Below, in pieces: positions 21,104 through 33,539 of a stretch of 64,000 bases of DNA; positions within the stretch are counted from its first letter, which is position 1; each line of letters opens with the position of its first letter. Made by a program: the position numbers and the translations under genes. The notes beneath the pieces were generated by a model. The model was not told the DNA's origin and searched no databases. It worked only from the letters and a program-made list of their open reading frames with translations. The DNA is from Diphasiastrum complanatum (Eukaryota; Streptophyta; Lycopodiopsida; Lycopodiales; Lycopodiaceae): NCBI GenBank assembly GCA_029204225.1, contig CM055113.1, positions 27,348,592 to 27,412,591 of the forward strand, read 5' to 3'.

Positions 21104-21960
21104 AAATCATGATGGAGGTTGTCTGGATCGGTTTGATCTTCTGGATTGAACTTTGATCCTCTAATGTGGTTCGACAGAACTTGAATGCTTCTAATTTGTT
21201 CTTTAGAAAATAAGTAGCAGTCCTTCGAGAGAAGTCATCAATGAAGCTTAGGAAATAGATAGCTCCTCCTGTCGAAGCAGTCTGCATTGGGCCACAAATG
21301 TCACTATGTACAAGATCAAGCAAACCTTTGGAAGTATGAACTAAATCAGAAATAAAAGGACTTCTAACATGCTTGCTGATCATTACAGCTTTCGCATGGA
21401 GAAGTTGGTTTGCTAACAGAAGGAAGATCTTGCACTAGATTCTAAGTCGACATTTGTTGAATACTATTGAAGTTAAGATGGCCTAATCTGAAATGCCAAA
21501 GCATATCAGTCGATTCAGATGTCGATATATGAAGAGCTTGGCTATTAGAATAATAGCATTGGCTAAGTGTGTATAGATAGTCACTTCTTCTCCCAAAAGC
21601 TAGAACATTTCGAGATTTGTCAAAAATTGTGTAGCCATCTATATCAAATTTGACCCTTTGACCTGAATCAGTGATTATGCTAACTAAGAGCAGATTTTTT
21701 GTCAATTTTGAAACAAGGAGAACATTGGACAACAACTTGACTTCACCTTTCTGAAATTTGACTCTGATTGTTCCTTCACCCTCGATAGAATGAGATGAGT
21801 TGTCTCCAAGTTACACGACTCGAGAGTGGATGAATGAGTTGTAATCCTTGAGCAAGTATTGATGGTGAGTCATATGTTATGTTGCTCCAGAGTTTACATA
21901 CTAGGAATTGATATCATGTTGTTCTCTGACCTTGGTTATGAAAGCTGCTTCATCTTCCTC
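21104..21960 (-). pseudogene. Element C protease remnant and integrase N-terminal half
   Basis: Minus-strand reading gives a protease site decayed to NSGAT with a stop before HMTHH (~21870-21900), the LLSNVLLVSKLTKNLLLVS block, and the integrase zinc domain (MLWHFRLGHLNFNSIQQM ... SPCESC). The start of the core follows (LDLVHSDICGPMQTASTGG, FLSFIDDFSRR). Sequence for the second catalytic aspartate and glutamate is absent: near 21110 it jumps to the RT linker, an internal deletion of the integrase core. Confidence 0.88.
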
Positions 21961-22011
21961 TTGTTGCTGGATCGAGTGACTGGTTGTAGTACTATATACT
22001 TGTTGTTGGAA

Positions 22012-22803
22012 CTATTCATTGTTGTATTTTAGAGTTCTGTAGTCCTTGATTTCATGCCCAGTCCTCTTACTGTATCTGTAGAATAGTTTATGCACTGATT
22101 GGAATGATGAAAAGTTCGAATTCCATACTAAACAAAAATTCAATCTAGACTGTATGTTGTTGTTTTTGTCGAGATAAGCTGACTTTGTAGATCTCTTGGA
22201 TCTAAACTTCTGATTTTTTGAATATAGAGCCTGAGGATTAGATCCTAAGCATGAAGAGGATGTAGTTCTTCTGATCTCCTCTTGTAGAAGCATCAAAAGT
22301 ACTCTTGATAGAGTGAGATGCTCCTGGGTCGAAATTGCAATGACCCAATTTTCATAAGCATCAGGAAGACTTGATAATAGAGTCATAACAACATCAGAAT
22401 CTTCTATGACTAAGCCAGTTGCAGTCATCGGTTCCATAAGGTTTTTGAAAGTGTTGAGATGACTCAAGACACTATATACGTCAAACATTCTCAAGATGAA
22501 GAATTTGATCTTCCTCAAATGGAGTTTGGAGGTAATGTCCCTGATATCGTAGAGAGCTGCTAGGATGTCCATGCATCCTTAGCAGTCTGAGCAACATGTA
22601 TATGGCTGATTTGGGTATCCTTGATATTGAGAGTAATCATGGCAAATGCCTTGCCATCTCTCAGTCTCCATTTGGTGATGATGGCTGCATCACCTAATGG
22701 CTTGAGTTATGTGCTCTATGTCCCACAATTTTTTGGCTAGTAGTATATGGTAGGTATCTCTGTCGAGTTTGTCAATCAGAGATGAACTAGAAGATGATTC
22801 CAT
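22012..22803 (-). pseudogene. Element C gag
   Basis: The start codon at 22803 reads MESSSSSSLIDKLDRDTYHI then LLAKKLWDIEHI. After stops and a frame change the body continues (LNTFKNLMEPMTATGLVIED, LLSSLPDAYENWV, LSRVLLMLLQEEIRR). The zinc knuckle is degraded: FYRYSKRTGHEIKDYRTLK shows tyrosines and serine where cysteines are expected. Confidence 0.88.
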
Positions 22804-22930
22804 TTTGATTTGAGCGAGATCGTTGGTAGAAACAACAAAATCGCAATACTATCGACTGTGCGCTTGCTAGAACGATGTCTTAATAGAAACAAGATTGATA
22901 ATCCATAGTACAAATGTAGATTACTGAATT

Positions 22931-22946
22931 GCTCACTCTGATAACA
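22931..22946 (-). other. Primer-binding site of element C (one mismatch)
   Basis: Minus-strand TGTTATCAGAGTGAGC directly follows the LTR terminal TGACA; the consensus is TGGTATCAGAG. Confidence 0.75.
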
Positions 22947-23511
22947 TGTCAGAAAACTGAATGTTATCATAAATGAGCTCTCATACCATGTCGAAAATCA
23001 AGAGTATGGCTGGCAGCGGAAGCTTGAGCGAGAGAGGGCGATGTAGGATCGAAAGCACTACAATTAGCAATAGAAATATTCAAGATGAATGATTCAGATA
23101 AGCTCAAATGAACAATATAGTAGTGAGGCAAAAATTGCACTTTGATTAAATATCAACAACACGTACAATTGCTTGATGTGAAAACTTCAGCCAACAGAAA
23201 AATCTAATTGAGAAGATTGATTAGTGATCGACTTTTTAATTAAGTGTGTTCTCAGTTGATTCTATATTACAAATATCTGTCTGTTAATTATCTTTTTAGC
23301 ATTAAATGCTATATGCTATTTATTTCATCCGCCTTGTAACAATAAATGTATGTACAATAGTTGGTGAACTGCCATAAAGTCTTCTGACAGTTTATTTGGA
23401 TCGATTTTTTCTTGATGGGAGAAAGTCAATAAAAAGTCGGTTAGTTGATGGTTAGTGAAAAGTCGACAAAGTCGTGATGGAGTTAGTGGAAAAATGTCAA
23501 TGTCGAATTTT

Positions 23512-23557
<46 letters not shown>

Positions 23558-23701
23558 GATATACATGAGAGCAGTCAAAGTTGATGAAGTCGATGAGTTC
23601 GATAGCTTCAATGACTTTGAAGTCGATGGAGGCGAACTTCAACAGATTTTTAAAGATACTCATTATTGAATGGATTTGAGACTGAGCATCAAAGTCCAAT
23701 A
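22947..23701 (-). mobile_element. Element C 5' LTR (755 bp)
   Basis: Aligns with the 3' LTR. The terminal TG at the 5' end has mutated to TA. It contains a (AT)n tract at 23515-23547 absent or short in the other LTR, and a second primer-site-like sequence at 22977-22988. Confidence 0.9.
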
Positions 23702-23759
23702 ATCTATTGGTAACCACACAATCATACCACCTCTCTTGGGGTTCTTCTACAAATTGCTC

Positions 23760-24115
23760 GACACTCCCACTTAACTATTACTATCGGGTGTTTAGAATAG
23801 TCGGTGAGCAGTTCTCCGCCTGTCAAGAAGGGTTAGAGCACAAAGATAGGGACCTAACTATACTGTAGGAAGAGAAGAAGAGAAGAGAGAGAGATGAAGA
23901 GAGAGAGGTGAGATGGAGGTTAGCTCAAATGCTCAATATGCATGCTAATGGAAAAGCCTTAACTAATCAAAACAAAAATATTGAAATGAAAAGCAAGGAG
24001 GAAACACAACAATGGCATTAGCAAGATTGATTAGCAAATGAGGATGCTTGATCTCACAAAGTAGTAGAGTCTCCTCCTCTCTATTAAGCATGGAAATGAT
24101 GGGGCAAGGGAGATA
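23760..24115 (-). mobile_element. Gypsy-type LTR fragment, minus strand
   Basis: In reverse complement it matches the gypsy LTR upstream of the primer site at 57606: shared GACAGGCGGA, CTCACCGACTAT, TTTGAGCTAAC, pyrimidine-rich CTCTCTCTTC tracts and GCATCCTCATTTGCTA. A second copy of the part at 23913-24110 lies at 26251-26460. Confidence 0.7.
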
Positions 24116-24319
24116 GAAGAACACGAACAGAGAAGAGAGCATGAATATTGTGGAACAACTCTCCCATTACAATCAGCTGCTAGATGCAAAAACAGTCTGA
24201 TAGGAAGCTTAAGCTAATGTAATCATATCTTTAAGTGTTCTAATTGCCCAATAGGATCTTAAAAATTAATTCATACTCACAAAAATGAGAGTATAGTCCA
24301 CCAAAGAAATTAGAAATGG

Positions 24320-24606
24320 TTTGTGTGTGGTACTAAAAAATGGATTGGCAATGTGAAATTTGGTTCTGCAATAGATGGAAACAGCTGTATGAAACAAAAC
24401 GTTTCTATTACCAAAGCTTTGCTAGCTTTTAGCCCTCAGTTTGATGAAAAGACACGAAACAAAAATGTTCACAAACCTGAGCAGAGCAGGCAAAGGCAAA
24501 GGCATTGCAGTTCTAGGAGGATCTCCTAGAAGGTCGACAAGACAATGAAGAGCGCCATCAAGATATGTGCTAGGCAGCTCTACTTCTACATCAGAAGAGT
24601 TCTATG
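24320..24606 (+). pseudogene. Possible copia linker fragment before family B LTR
   Basis: CTAGAAGGTCGACAAGACAA and the following bases resemble the integrase-RT linker at 10608-10655. No longer reading frame survives. Identification is weak. Confidence 0.3.
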
Positions 24607-25332
24607 TGTCAAAAATGGTGAACTCTTGCAACTTTGCCGCGACGTGAAAGTCAACAAGCCTTGACTCGAAGGTTGAATGATTCGCGAAGATCAAGCACTT
24701 CACGAAAGTCAACGTGCTTCCAGGACAAAAGGACAAATGATTCGCGAATCATTGGCGAATCGTAGACATGTCTCCTGGACCACAAAAATCGTAAAGCGAC
24801 ACAAAACGAAAAGAAACGAAAGAAATGAAAGAGAATCTTTCGTGCTGCCAGTTGGTAGCTCAACGGGCTTGGAGTCTCAAACTTGACGCCCAACTAAAAC
24901 GGGTAGTAACAACGGAGAATAACTGATTAGTTGATTAGCGTTAACTACTCTTGTAATCCTCTATTTAGCTATCTTGTAAACTCCACATAATGGAGACATG
25001 AATAATTATCCTGGATCAAAATAGATACAAAGAGTGTGCGTGAGTAGAGCAAAAAAGAAAAAAGACCAGAAATGAAACAGTTGTGCATGAAAGTCTGCCA
25101 ACGAGCAGAACACAGCGAAAGAGCAGAGCGTCAGGTTGCCAACAAGCGAGACACTGATGATCTTGCTCTAAAAATCAAACTGATAATTGATTGCTCTATT
25201 TTTGTGCATCTCTTTGTCTTAAACTATCTTGATTGCTAGAATGGAATCTGTTCCGTGATGTGTAGTCGCGTGTCTAGAAAATTCAAAAGAAACAAAATCA
25301 TTCGCGACAACGAAACGAAACCGTTCGCGACA
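24607..25332 (+). mobile_element. Copia family B LTR (726 bp)
   Basis: It starts TGTCAAAAATGGTGAACTC, ends GTTCGCGACA, and is followed at once by a primer-binding site. It matches the LTRs at 4837-5618 and 7752-8199. Confidence 0.9.
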
Positions 25333-25345
25333 TGGTATCAGAGCC
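25333..25345 (+). other. Primer-binding site
   Basis: TGGTATCAGAGCC directly after the LTR. Confidence 0.88.
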
Positions 25346-25395
25346 TTTGGTTATCAGTACTGATATCTAAGCAATGATTTTCTAGACAACACAAT

Positions 25396-26250
25396 ATGGC
25401 TACAACGATCCAGACAAGAGTAGCAATCAATCTTGATGGCGCAAATTACAGGATATGAAAATTTTTAAATCAAAACGCTTTTGAAGGGCAAAGGCATCTG
25501 GTCGATGACCGAACTCTCAGAGGTGCAGCCTCTAGAGTGAGACTTGAGGAAAGTTGAATGGATTAGAAAGGATGAGCGTGCAATGGCGATCATCGTATCG
25601 TCCATTAATGAAGATCTACTCATGCAAATTGAAGACTGCAAAAGTAGCCATGCAGCATGGAAAAGATTAAAATAGAAGTATGAAGTGAGGACTACAACTC
25701 AGTGATGCATCTTCACAATCAGCTGCAATCCATACGATGGGATGGCAACCAGTTAGATCAGCATGTTGAGAAGATCATAACGACCTTCGCTCAACTCGCG
25801 GCATCAAGACAAGAGCATCAGGTCCCAACACCACAGTAGCTGATGTACTTCATGAAGTCTCTACCGACGTCCTATCAGCCTTTGAGAATGCTCATACTAA
25901 GTCTACCAGATATGACATTTGACAAAGCAGTCAGTCTTGTCGTTGATGAGAGATTGATGAGGGATGAAGGAGAAGGAAGCAGTGATCAAGAGAAGGCCCC
26001 CTTCACGAAAGGAAAGAAGAAAAACAAGAACAAACCCATATTCGAGAAGATGAAGTCCTCGAATCAACAATCTTCTTCTTGTGATCACTGTCACAAACCA
26101 GGTCGTACAACCAACAAGTGCTGGTTCAATCCAGCAATACCTTGCATGCACTGCAAGAAGACTACAAGGCAAGGCTTGTCACAAGGGGCTACACAGAGAG
26201 ATATGGTATTGATTATTATCAATCCTACACAACTGAACTGTAATGTCTAC
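25396..26250 (+). pseudogene. Copia family B gag fused to RT remnants (internal deletion)
   Basis: Gag opens MATTIQTRVAINLDGANY and parallels the copy at 8266, with many stops before 25843, then a long open stretch (LPTSYQPLRMLILSLPDMTF) to the zinc knuckles. The second knuckle stops at CMHCKK and the next codons, read in another frame, are RT block YKARLVTRGYTERYGIDYY, then QLNCNVYW from further along RT. Protease, integrase and most of RT are deleted, leaving a short non-autonomous derivative. Confidence 0.88.
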
Positions 26251-26700
26251 TGGAGGTTAGCTCAAATGCTCAATGTCATTGCTTATGAAAAAACCTTAAC
26301 TAGCACAAAGCAAAAACATGGAAACTAGAAACAACAAGCAAAACATAACAAGAGCATAAGCAAGATTGATTAGCAAAACATAACACGAGCATAAGCAAGA
26401 TTGATTAGCAAATGAGAATGCTCTCAAAATAGTAGAGTCTCCTCCTCTCTATTAAGCATGCAAATGGGTTACAAATGGTGCTTGTTTATCTTTGGGGTGG
26501 CCCTTGCCCCTTGCTTCCTGCAAAAGATGGCATTGTAATCCACACCATCCACAAGAAACACAAATGAATCTATGGTGTAGGAAGAAACACACCCCACCTA
26601 CCACCATTTGACTTTTGACTAATCCAAAAGAACTTAGCAACTTAACTTAAGCTTAACTTTGGCCTTCTAATATTATTTTAATTACATGGCCCAAAGTCAA
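26251..26700 (-). mobile_element. Second gypsy-type LTR fragment, minus strand
   Basis: Repeats 23913-24110 (GGAGGTTAGCTCAAATGCTC, AGATTGATTAGCAAATGAG, TAGAGTCTCCTCCTCTCTAT) and extends further. It also resembles 57160-57330 in reverse complement. It contains a local ~40-bp tandem duplication of GCATAAGCAAGATTGATTAG. Confidence 0.65.
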
Positions 26701-27060
26701 GTTTATTGACAAAATTATTTATTTACAACTGCTCATTGGGCCACGAGCTTATACACGCAAGATGCCATGACTCTCGCAACTATTTCTACCAACTTTGACT
26801 TTTTATTTATTTACATGCATGGTGGGAATACCCCCAACATACACATATATGTGTCGTTATGTACACACACACAAGAAAAAGAACCCTAAGTATCTAGTAT
26901 ATGAAGAACCTCAAAAATACCAAATAAGATTTAAAATCATCAGGTGGTACAAAAACCGATCAAAGGTAAAAGTTTTATGAATATGATGTTATATTCCATG
27001 AGAAAGCAATCAAGAATGTTGCTTGAGTACTAAAGCTATAGCTAACTAGTAAAGGCAATG
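26700..27060. other. Unassigned AT-rich sequence
   Basis: No gene or recognised element seen. Confidence 0.5.
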
Positions 27061-27062
27061 GC

Positions 27063-27143
<81 letters not shown>
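27063..27143. repeat. (GA)n microsatellite, ~40 units
   Basis: Pure GA tract. Confidence 0.98.
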
Positions 27144-28860
<1,717 letters not shown>

Positions 28861-28861
28861 T

Positions 28862-29225
28862 GACTGATATAGGCACTATTCAAAGCTATGCTTGGTATTG
28901 CTTCATCCCCAACTTAGGCATAGGTCGAATACAAAGTTATGCCAAACATAGCTTCCTCCTCGACCTATACTAAGTAGAGGTTGGGGAGAAAGCCTATGCT
29001 TGGCATAGGTCGAGGAGAGAGCTATGCTTGGCATAGTTTCCTCCCCAACCCATGCCTAGCATAGGTCTTGAAGCTATGTTTGACATAGGTCATGGAGGAA
29101 GTTATGTCAAACATAGATTCCTCTCTAATCTATGCTAGACATAGATCAGGGAGGAAGCTAAAGCTATGCTTGGCATCGATTCTTCTCCAACCTATGCTTA
29201 TTGACATAGGTGATGAAGCTATGCA
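28862..29225. repeat. Cluster of short palindromic repeats (AGCTATGCTTGGCATAGGT type)
   Basis: The near-palindrome CTATGC(TTG)GCATAG, in variants such as TATGCCAAACATA and TATGCTAGACATA, recurs about ten times at roughly 30-40 base spacing. It alternates with GAGGAGGAAG / CTTCCTCCTC purine-pyrimidine linkers that are themselves mutually complementary. Both single units and longer stretches can fold into hairpins. Confidence 0.85.
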
Positions 29226-29229
29226 TGGC

Positions 29230-30480
29230 TTGTGAAATAATCAGATCACAAAGGAGTAATTCTGATGCTCATGTTTTGCATCAAAATCTAGGTCACTTAA
29301 ACATGCATTCAATCTTGTACATGCATCATAACAAAATGGTCAAGGATATCAATATCAATGCTATTTCTATAGCTAATCAGACTGTTTGTGAAAATTGTCT
29401 ACTAGGGAAACAACCTAGAACAAATTTCCAAGAGGACAAGCTAGGAGAGTGAAGTCCATTCTATTACTGATTCACAGTGACTTACGTGGTCCCATGAGCG
29501 TACCCTCCTTGGGTCAAGCTCTATATTTTATCACATTCGTTGATGACTACTCCCGGTTTACCATGATTATGGTCATAAAGAACAAGTCAGAATCATGCAA
29601 TTGCTTCAAAGAATTCAAGCAATATGTTGAGAATCAGACTGGTTAGAAAATCAAGGCCCTGCGATCTGATTCAGGGGGAGAGTATCTATCAACTAAAATA
29701 GCGGACTCACCTATCATCATGTGGCATGCACCATCAGTTCATAGCCATCTACACTCCATAACAAAATGGCATAGCTGAGTGAAAGAACCGAACACTATTG
29801 GAAGCTGGACAATACATGACTATCAACACTCAACTACCCAAGAATTTTTGGGCTGAAGCAATCACTATAGCCTGCTATCTGCAAAATTATTCCAGCATGA
29901 AGGCAGTCGACTCCAAGATACCCTTTGAAGCCTACTATGGCTACAAAGCAAGTCTGAAACATCTACGTATATTCGGATGTCTCTACTATGCTAAAAGACC
30001 GTCTGATCTGAGGAAGAAACTAGACCCAATAGGTTGTAAGTACATCTTTATCGACTATTCAATGTCACAAAAGGCTTATCACATTTATGGTATTGAGACA
30101 GGTCAGGTTTCAGTCAGCCGTGACATTGTCTTTCTTGAAGACAATTTCCATGATTTTAAATAGAAGCAGCCAATGTATGAGTTTGTCACAACAGTTCCAT
30201 TCTCCCTCGATAGGCATCAACCTACAAATGTTCCAATGCAGGAGTTTGTCTCAACAGCTCCACTCACCATCAATGGGCCCAGACCCACGACTGTTCAACC
30301 ACAAGTTGAAACTATCCCAGTCATTCACCCAGGAGAAACATTCACTCAAGCACCTGCATTTAGAAGGCCTATGAGACAACGACAACAACCTGATCATTTC
30401 ACCCCTCAAGCATTCATCAGTCATGATGAATCTGCCACTGTTGCAGAAGCACTGTCAATGTCCAATGGAGACATGTTGTA
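29230..30480 (+). pseudogene. Copia element D integrase and linker
   Basis: The integrase zinc domain reads HQNLGHLNMHSILYMHH ... CENCLLGKQPRT. After a frame change come the catalytic blocks LLIHSDLRGPMSVPSLGQ, FVDDYSRFTM and ALRSDSGGEYLST. The C-terminal region follows at 29798-30163 (QLPKNFWAEAITIACYLQN, HLRIFGCLYYAKRP). A proline- and glutamine-rich linker runs to GDML and a stop at 30480. Stops and frame changes are present, and the RT is missing. Confidence 0.9.
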
Positions 30481-30800
30481 GCTACATCAACAGTGAAGGA
30501 GATAATATGGCTAAGAAGGCTACTATAGGATTTGCAATTCCCACAGATCGGTCCAACAATACTCCAATGTGACAATCAAAGCTGCATAGCTCTATCTCTG
30601 ATCCCTTGTATTCATACTAGAACTAAACACATAGAAGTTTAGTTCCATTTTCTTAGAAAGAAAGTTTAGAATAAAGATGTTGTGCTAAGTTATTGTCATA
30701 CAGATAGTATGTTGGCTGATATTTTGACAAAGCCATTGTCTAGAGATAAACATTCTACCTTAGTAGATATGATAAATCTCAATTGCAGTTCACATTCATA
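30481..30800 (+). pseudogene. Copia element D RNase H tail
   Basis: Directly after the linker, in a different frame: STVKEIIWLRRLL, a stop, QFPQIGPTILQCDNQSCIAL, HTRTKHIEV, VVLSYCHTDSMLADILTKPL. This is the last third of copia RNase H, so RT and the first part of RNase H were deleted. Confidence 0.88.
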
Positions 30801-30805
30801 GCAGT

Positions 30806-30818
30806 AAGCTTAAGGGGG
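30806..30818 (+). other. Polypurine tract of element D
   Basis: AAGCTTAAGGGGGAG immediately precedes the LTR start. Confidence 0.8.
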
Positions 30819-31757
30819 AGTATTGGAGTCCAATCTTACTCATACTCTTCCTAACTGCCCTCCTTCGTTCTCTCAATTTTACTCTCTCAAATGAAACTTG
30901 TAGAAAATGAACCGTTTTTCAACAGTCGGCATATTTGAACTGTTTGTCGCAATAATCTGCATTTTTCTTCACAATTTCTGACAAGCATAAAACCCAACAC
31001 CCCACACTATCGCCTTTCCACCTTCGGGCCATCTTGAGCAGCTAAGTGTTTTGCAACACTTGTGCTAACTCAGTTTTTTGGCTATTTCAGACACTTCCAG
31101 AAATATGACACTGCTTTGTGAAAAATGCAAAAAATGTGACATTGCATTTTTACATACAATTTTTGACAGATGATAAATGCGAAAAATGCGACACTATAGT
31201 TTTACACGAAATTTTACACAGGCAAAAAATGCGACATTACAGTTTTACACGGAATTCCACACAGGCAAAAAATACGACACTATTGAAATACACAGAATTC
31301 CAAGTACAGACTGTCTACGTCTTCATGCTCCATTAATAATTGTTTTAATTAGTCAGTTAAGCGATCTTGTAAGTGCAAAGATAGAATAATACAAGATCTT
31401 TTAGTTGCTATATATATGTAAATGAGCGATTGAAGAGAAGATGCATGTGGATACTCCAGCAGAGATTAAATGACCAGAACGGGTAGCTGACTCCTCAAAG
31501 TTAGTGATTATAGAGAGAGATATATTCAAAAGTTTAGTAATTGATTTGAGTCTGTAAGTAGGATCACGTGCTTATCAGCGCAATTGTATTGTGATCTGAT
31601 TGTTGTGTTACAGCATTATTATACGGATTCGTTACTGTTCTACATCTTTGCATTCTTGTTGAATGAAATTAACTCTCACTCCTCTTACGCAAACATCATT
31701 ATAATAAAATGTATTGTTGTCTCTGATGCCTAAGTTATTTCTACATTATCTTCATAT
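30819..31757 (+). mobile_element. Element D 3' LTR (right boundary approximate)
   Basis: It begins TATTGGAGTCCAATC, a TGTTGG-type start with T for G at position 2 changed to A. A primer-like AGGTTATCAGCATTAGAGG occurs near 31757 and may mark the end of the LTR. The LTR holds a short tandem array at 31085-31300. Confidence 0.55.
31085..31300. repeat. Four degenerate ~52-bp tandem units
   Basis: Each unit contains CA(GG)CAAAAAATGCGACA(C/T)TA followed by GTTTTACACGAATT. The last two units are most alike. Confidence 0.8.
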
Positions 31758-31759
31758 TA

Positions 31760-33120
31760 GGTTATCAGCATTAGAGGATTGCATGGCTGTCTGAGAGACA
31801 CCTAATCGTTTCTGCAATTTCTCTTTCACGGCTACACTGGTAATCTTATTCAACACAAAAGAACAGCTCGCAATCTCCGTTCTCTAAGTAATCCGAGATC
31901 CTTTAATAAGAATTTTATTTTATAAGTTGACATCAACATATAAGCCAACAACCTAAGCTTTGTAATAGCACTTAGATCAAATTTAGAGTGAAATTCACAA
32001 TTTAACACTAGAATCCAAGGCTAGATCACAATCTATAATGCAAATAATTAAAAGCAAATAATTAGATTTCACACGTGTAAAAAAGTACAATAAAACTTTA
32101 TTACATGAGAAAAAGTCTCTCTTTGAGTTAGAGAGAGAATCACAATACAAGCTTACAAATACAAAATCCAAATTGACATGAATTTGTTACAATGCTTGAT
32201 TCATCATCAAGAATAGTGAGGGTTCTTACTTACATATATAGGAAATGATACTAGCTTGTGGTAGTACTAGCATGCAACTCCATTTCTTCACATCTAAAGG
32301 TGTAATCTACCAAGATAGTGACATATATCACTTTGCATGCATGTTTATCCACTTACTTCTACCTATTTTCTACATGTGGCAAATTCTACACTACTAATGT
32401 ACAAATTCACTTGCATGTGTCCATAACAACTCTTGCATGCCTTGCATGTCACTTTGGACAGCTAGGACTTTATGAATTTATGAATGAAAGTATGGCATTT
32501 TGAAGGGGAAGGTGTGAGAGATGTCTATAAAAGGAGAGGCCTCTTTTTGCATACCGAGGGAAGGATGAAGGAGTGATTGTTGTTGTGTATGTTGTGAGAG
32601 AATGAACGTGAGAGAATTCTTGTGGAAGAACGTTGAGAGAGAGAATGTATAAACGTGAGAGAATGGGAGATGATGAGGGAAAACTTTTGGTTATGGGAGT
32701 TGATAGAAAGAAAAAATGATAATAGTGTGATGAGCATTTTGGTTGTGTTCGTGGAATGAGCGTGGTTTTGATTACCACTTATCTGTGTGTCTCCAATGTC
32801 CCCTCTACTTTGGTTGTGGTTCACCTTCTATGAGGATGTGGTTATCTTCTTGAATGTATTCCACGAGCATATTGTGGAACGGTGCGCTGGTTCCCAACCA
32901 TCAATGGTCATCGGACAGATCCTGTAACAGCTATCCGAGTCAGAAGACTAATGTCCTTCATGTAGATTTGCAGGGAACTTCCCTTCAGATGAGACAACTT
33001 CTCCAACCTGGGATTTAGCACCTCATTCACTATCGCGATTATCAGAAGAGTGAAAACTGAAACTCAAAACCCAGAATTCGAGGAGGGAAGTCATGCCTTG
33101 CATCGGCTGTGAGCCGAACT
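31760..33120. other. Unassigned sequence
   Basis: No gene supported. From about 32500 G- and A-rich sequence (GAGAGAATG.ACGTGAGAGAAT) is locally repeated. Confidence 0.45.
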
Positions 33121-33536
33121 TGAGCACAGCCCGACAGATTTGACATACTCATTGAGGATGCAGGCATTGCGTCTATACACACAACACTCATGCATTTCAA
33201 CACCACTATCTTTCTGGACAGAACTAACACCGCACCTATTGCAACAGTCACACCAGCGGATTAGTACACCCCACCTACGTTGATTCTATACTCTTTGATC
33301 ACTGAGGGGTCAATCTGACTGAGTTTCTCACTTCTTGAAGTTTTTTTATATGAGTCTCTGTCTGCAATACCCATTCCAGAGTTGAGCCTCACCAACTTGT
33401 CTTGCCAATGTGTTGATGGCATGGAAGGGCCCAACCATGTGTTCACTAAGCTCAACCTTTGCAATATCAGATGTATCCCACTGAACTACGAGTCCATTAG
33501 CTACTATCACTCTGGACTACGCGTGCATAGCTGATC
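33121..33536 (+). pseudogene. Glyoxal-oxidase-like gene fragment
   Basis: One frame reads FDILIEDAGIASIH then TLMHFNTTIFLDRTNTAPI and ends at a TAG at 33262. This resembles the start of the mature domain of plant glyoxal oxidases (Glyoxal_oxid_N: ...NAGI.SMH...HF.TV.LLDRTN.GPS). The same frame continues after the stop with LILYSLITEGSI, which could match the family's HSVLYD....IRPL strand, then loses likeness by ~33330. Such enzymes oxidise aldehydes at the cell wall using a copper radical centre, but none of the copper ligands is present. A short decayed fragment. Confidence 0.5.
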
Positions 33537-33539
33537 TAC

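Larger units (their letters stand above)
15873..23706 (-). mobile_element. Ty1/copia element C with 5-bp target-site duplication
   Basis: The minus-strand element spans 15878-23701, bounded by two LTRs of one family. ATCTA is present immediately outside each end (15873-15877 and 23702-23706), as expected for a copia target-site duplication. From the right: 5' LTR, primer site, gag, protease/integrase, RT, a DNA-transposon-like insertion (17501-20316), RNase H, polypurine tract, 3' LTR. Deletions, stops and a mutated RT site make it non-autonomous. Confidence 0.9.
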
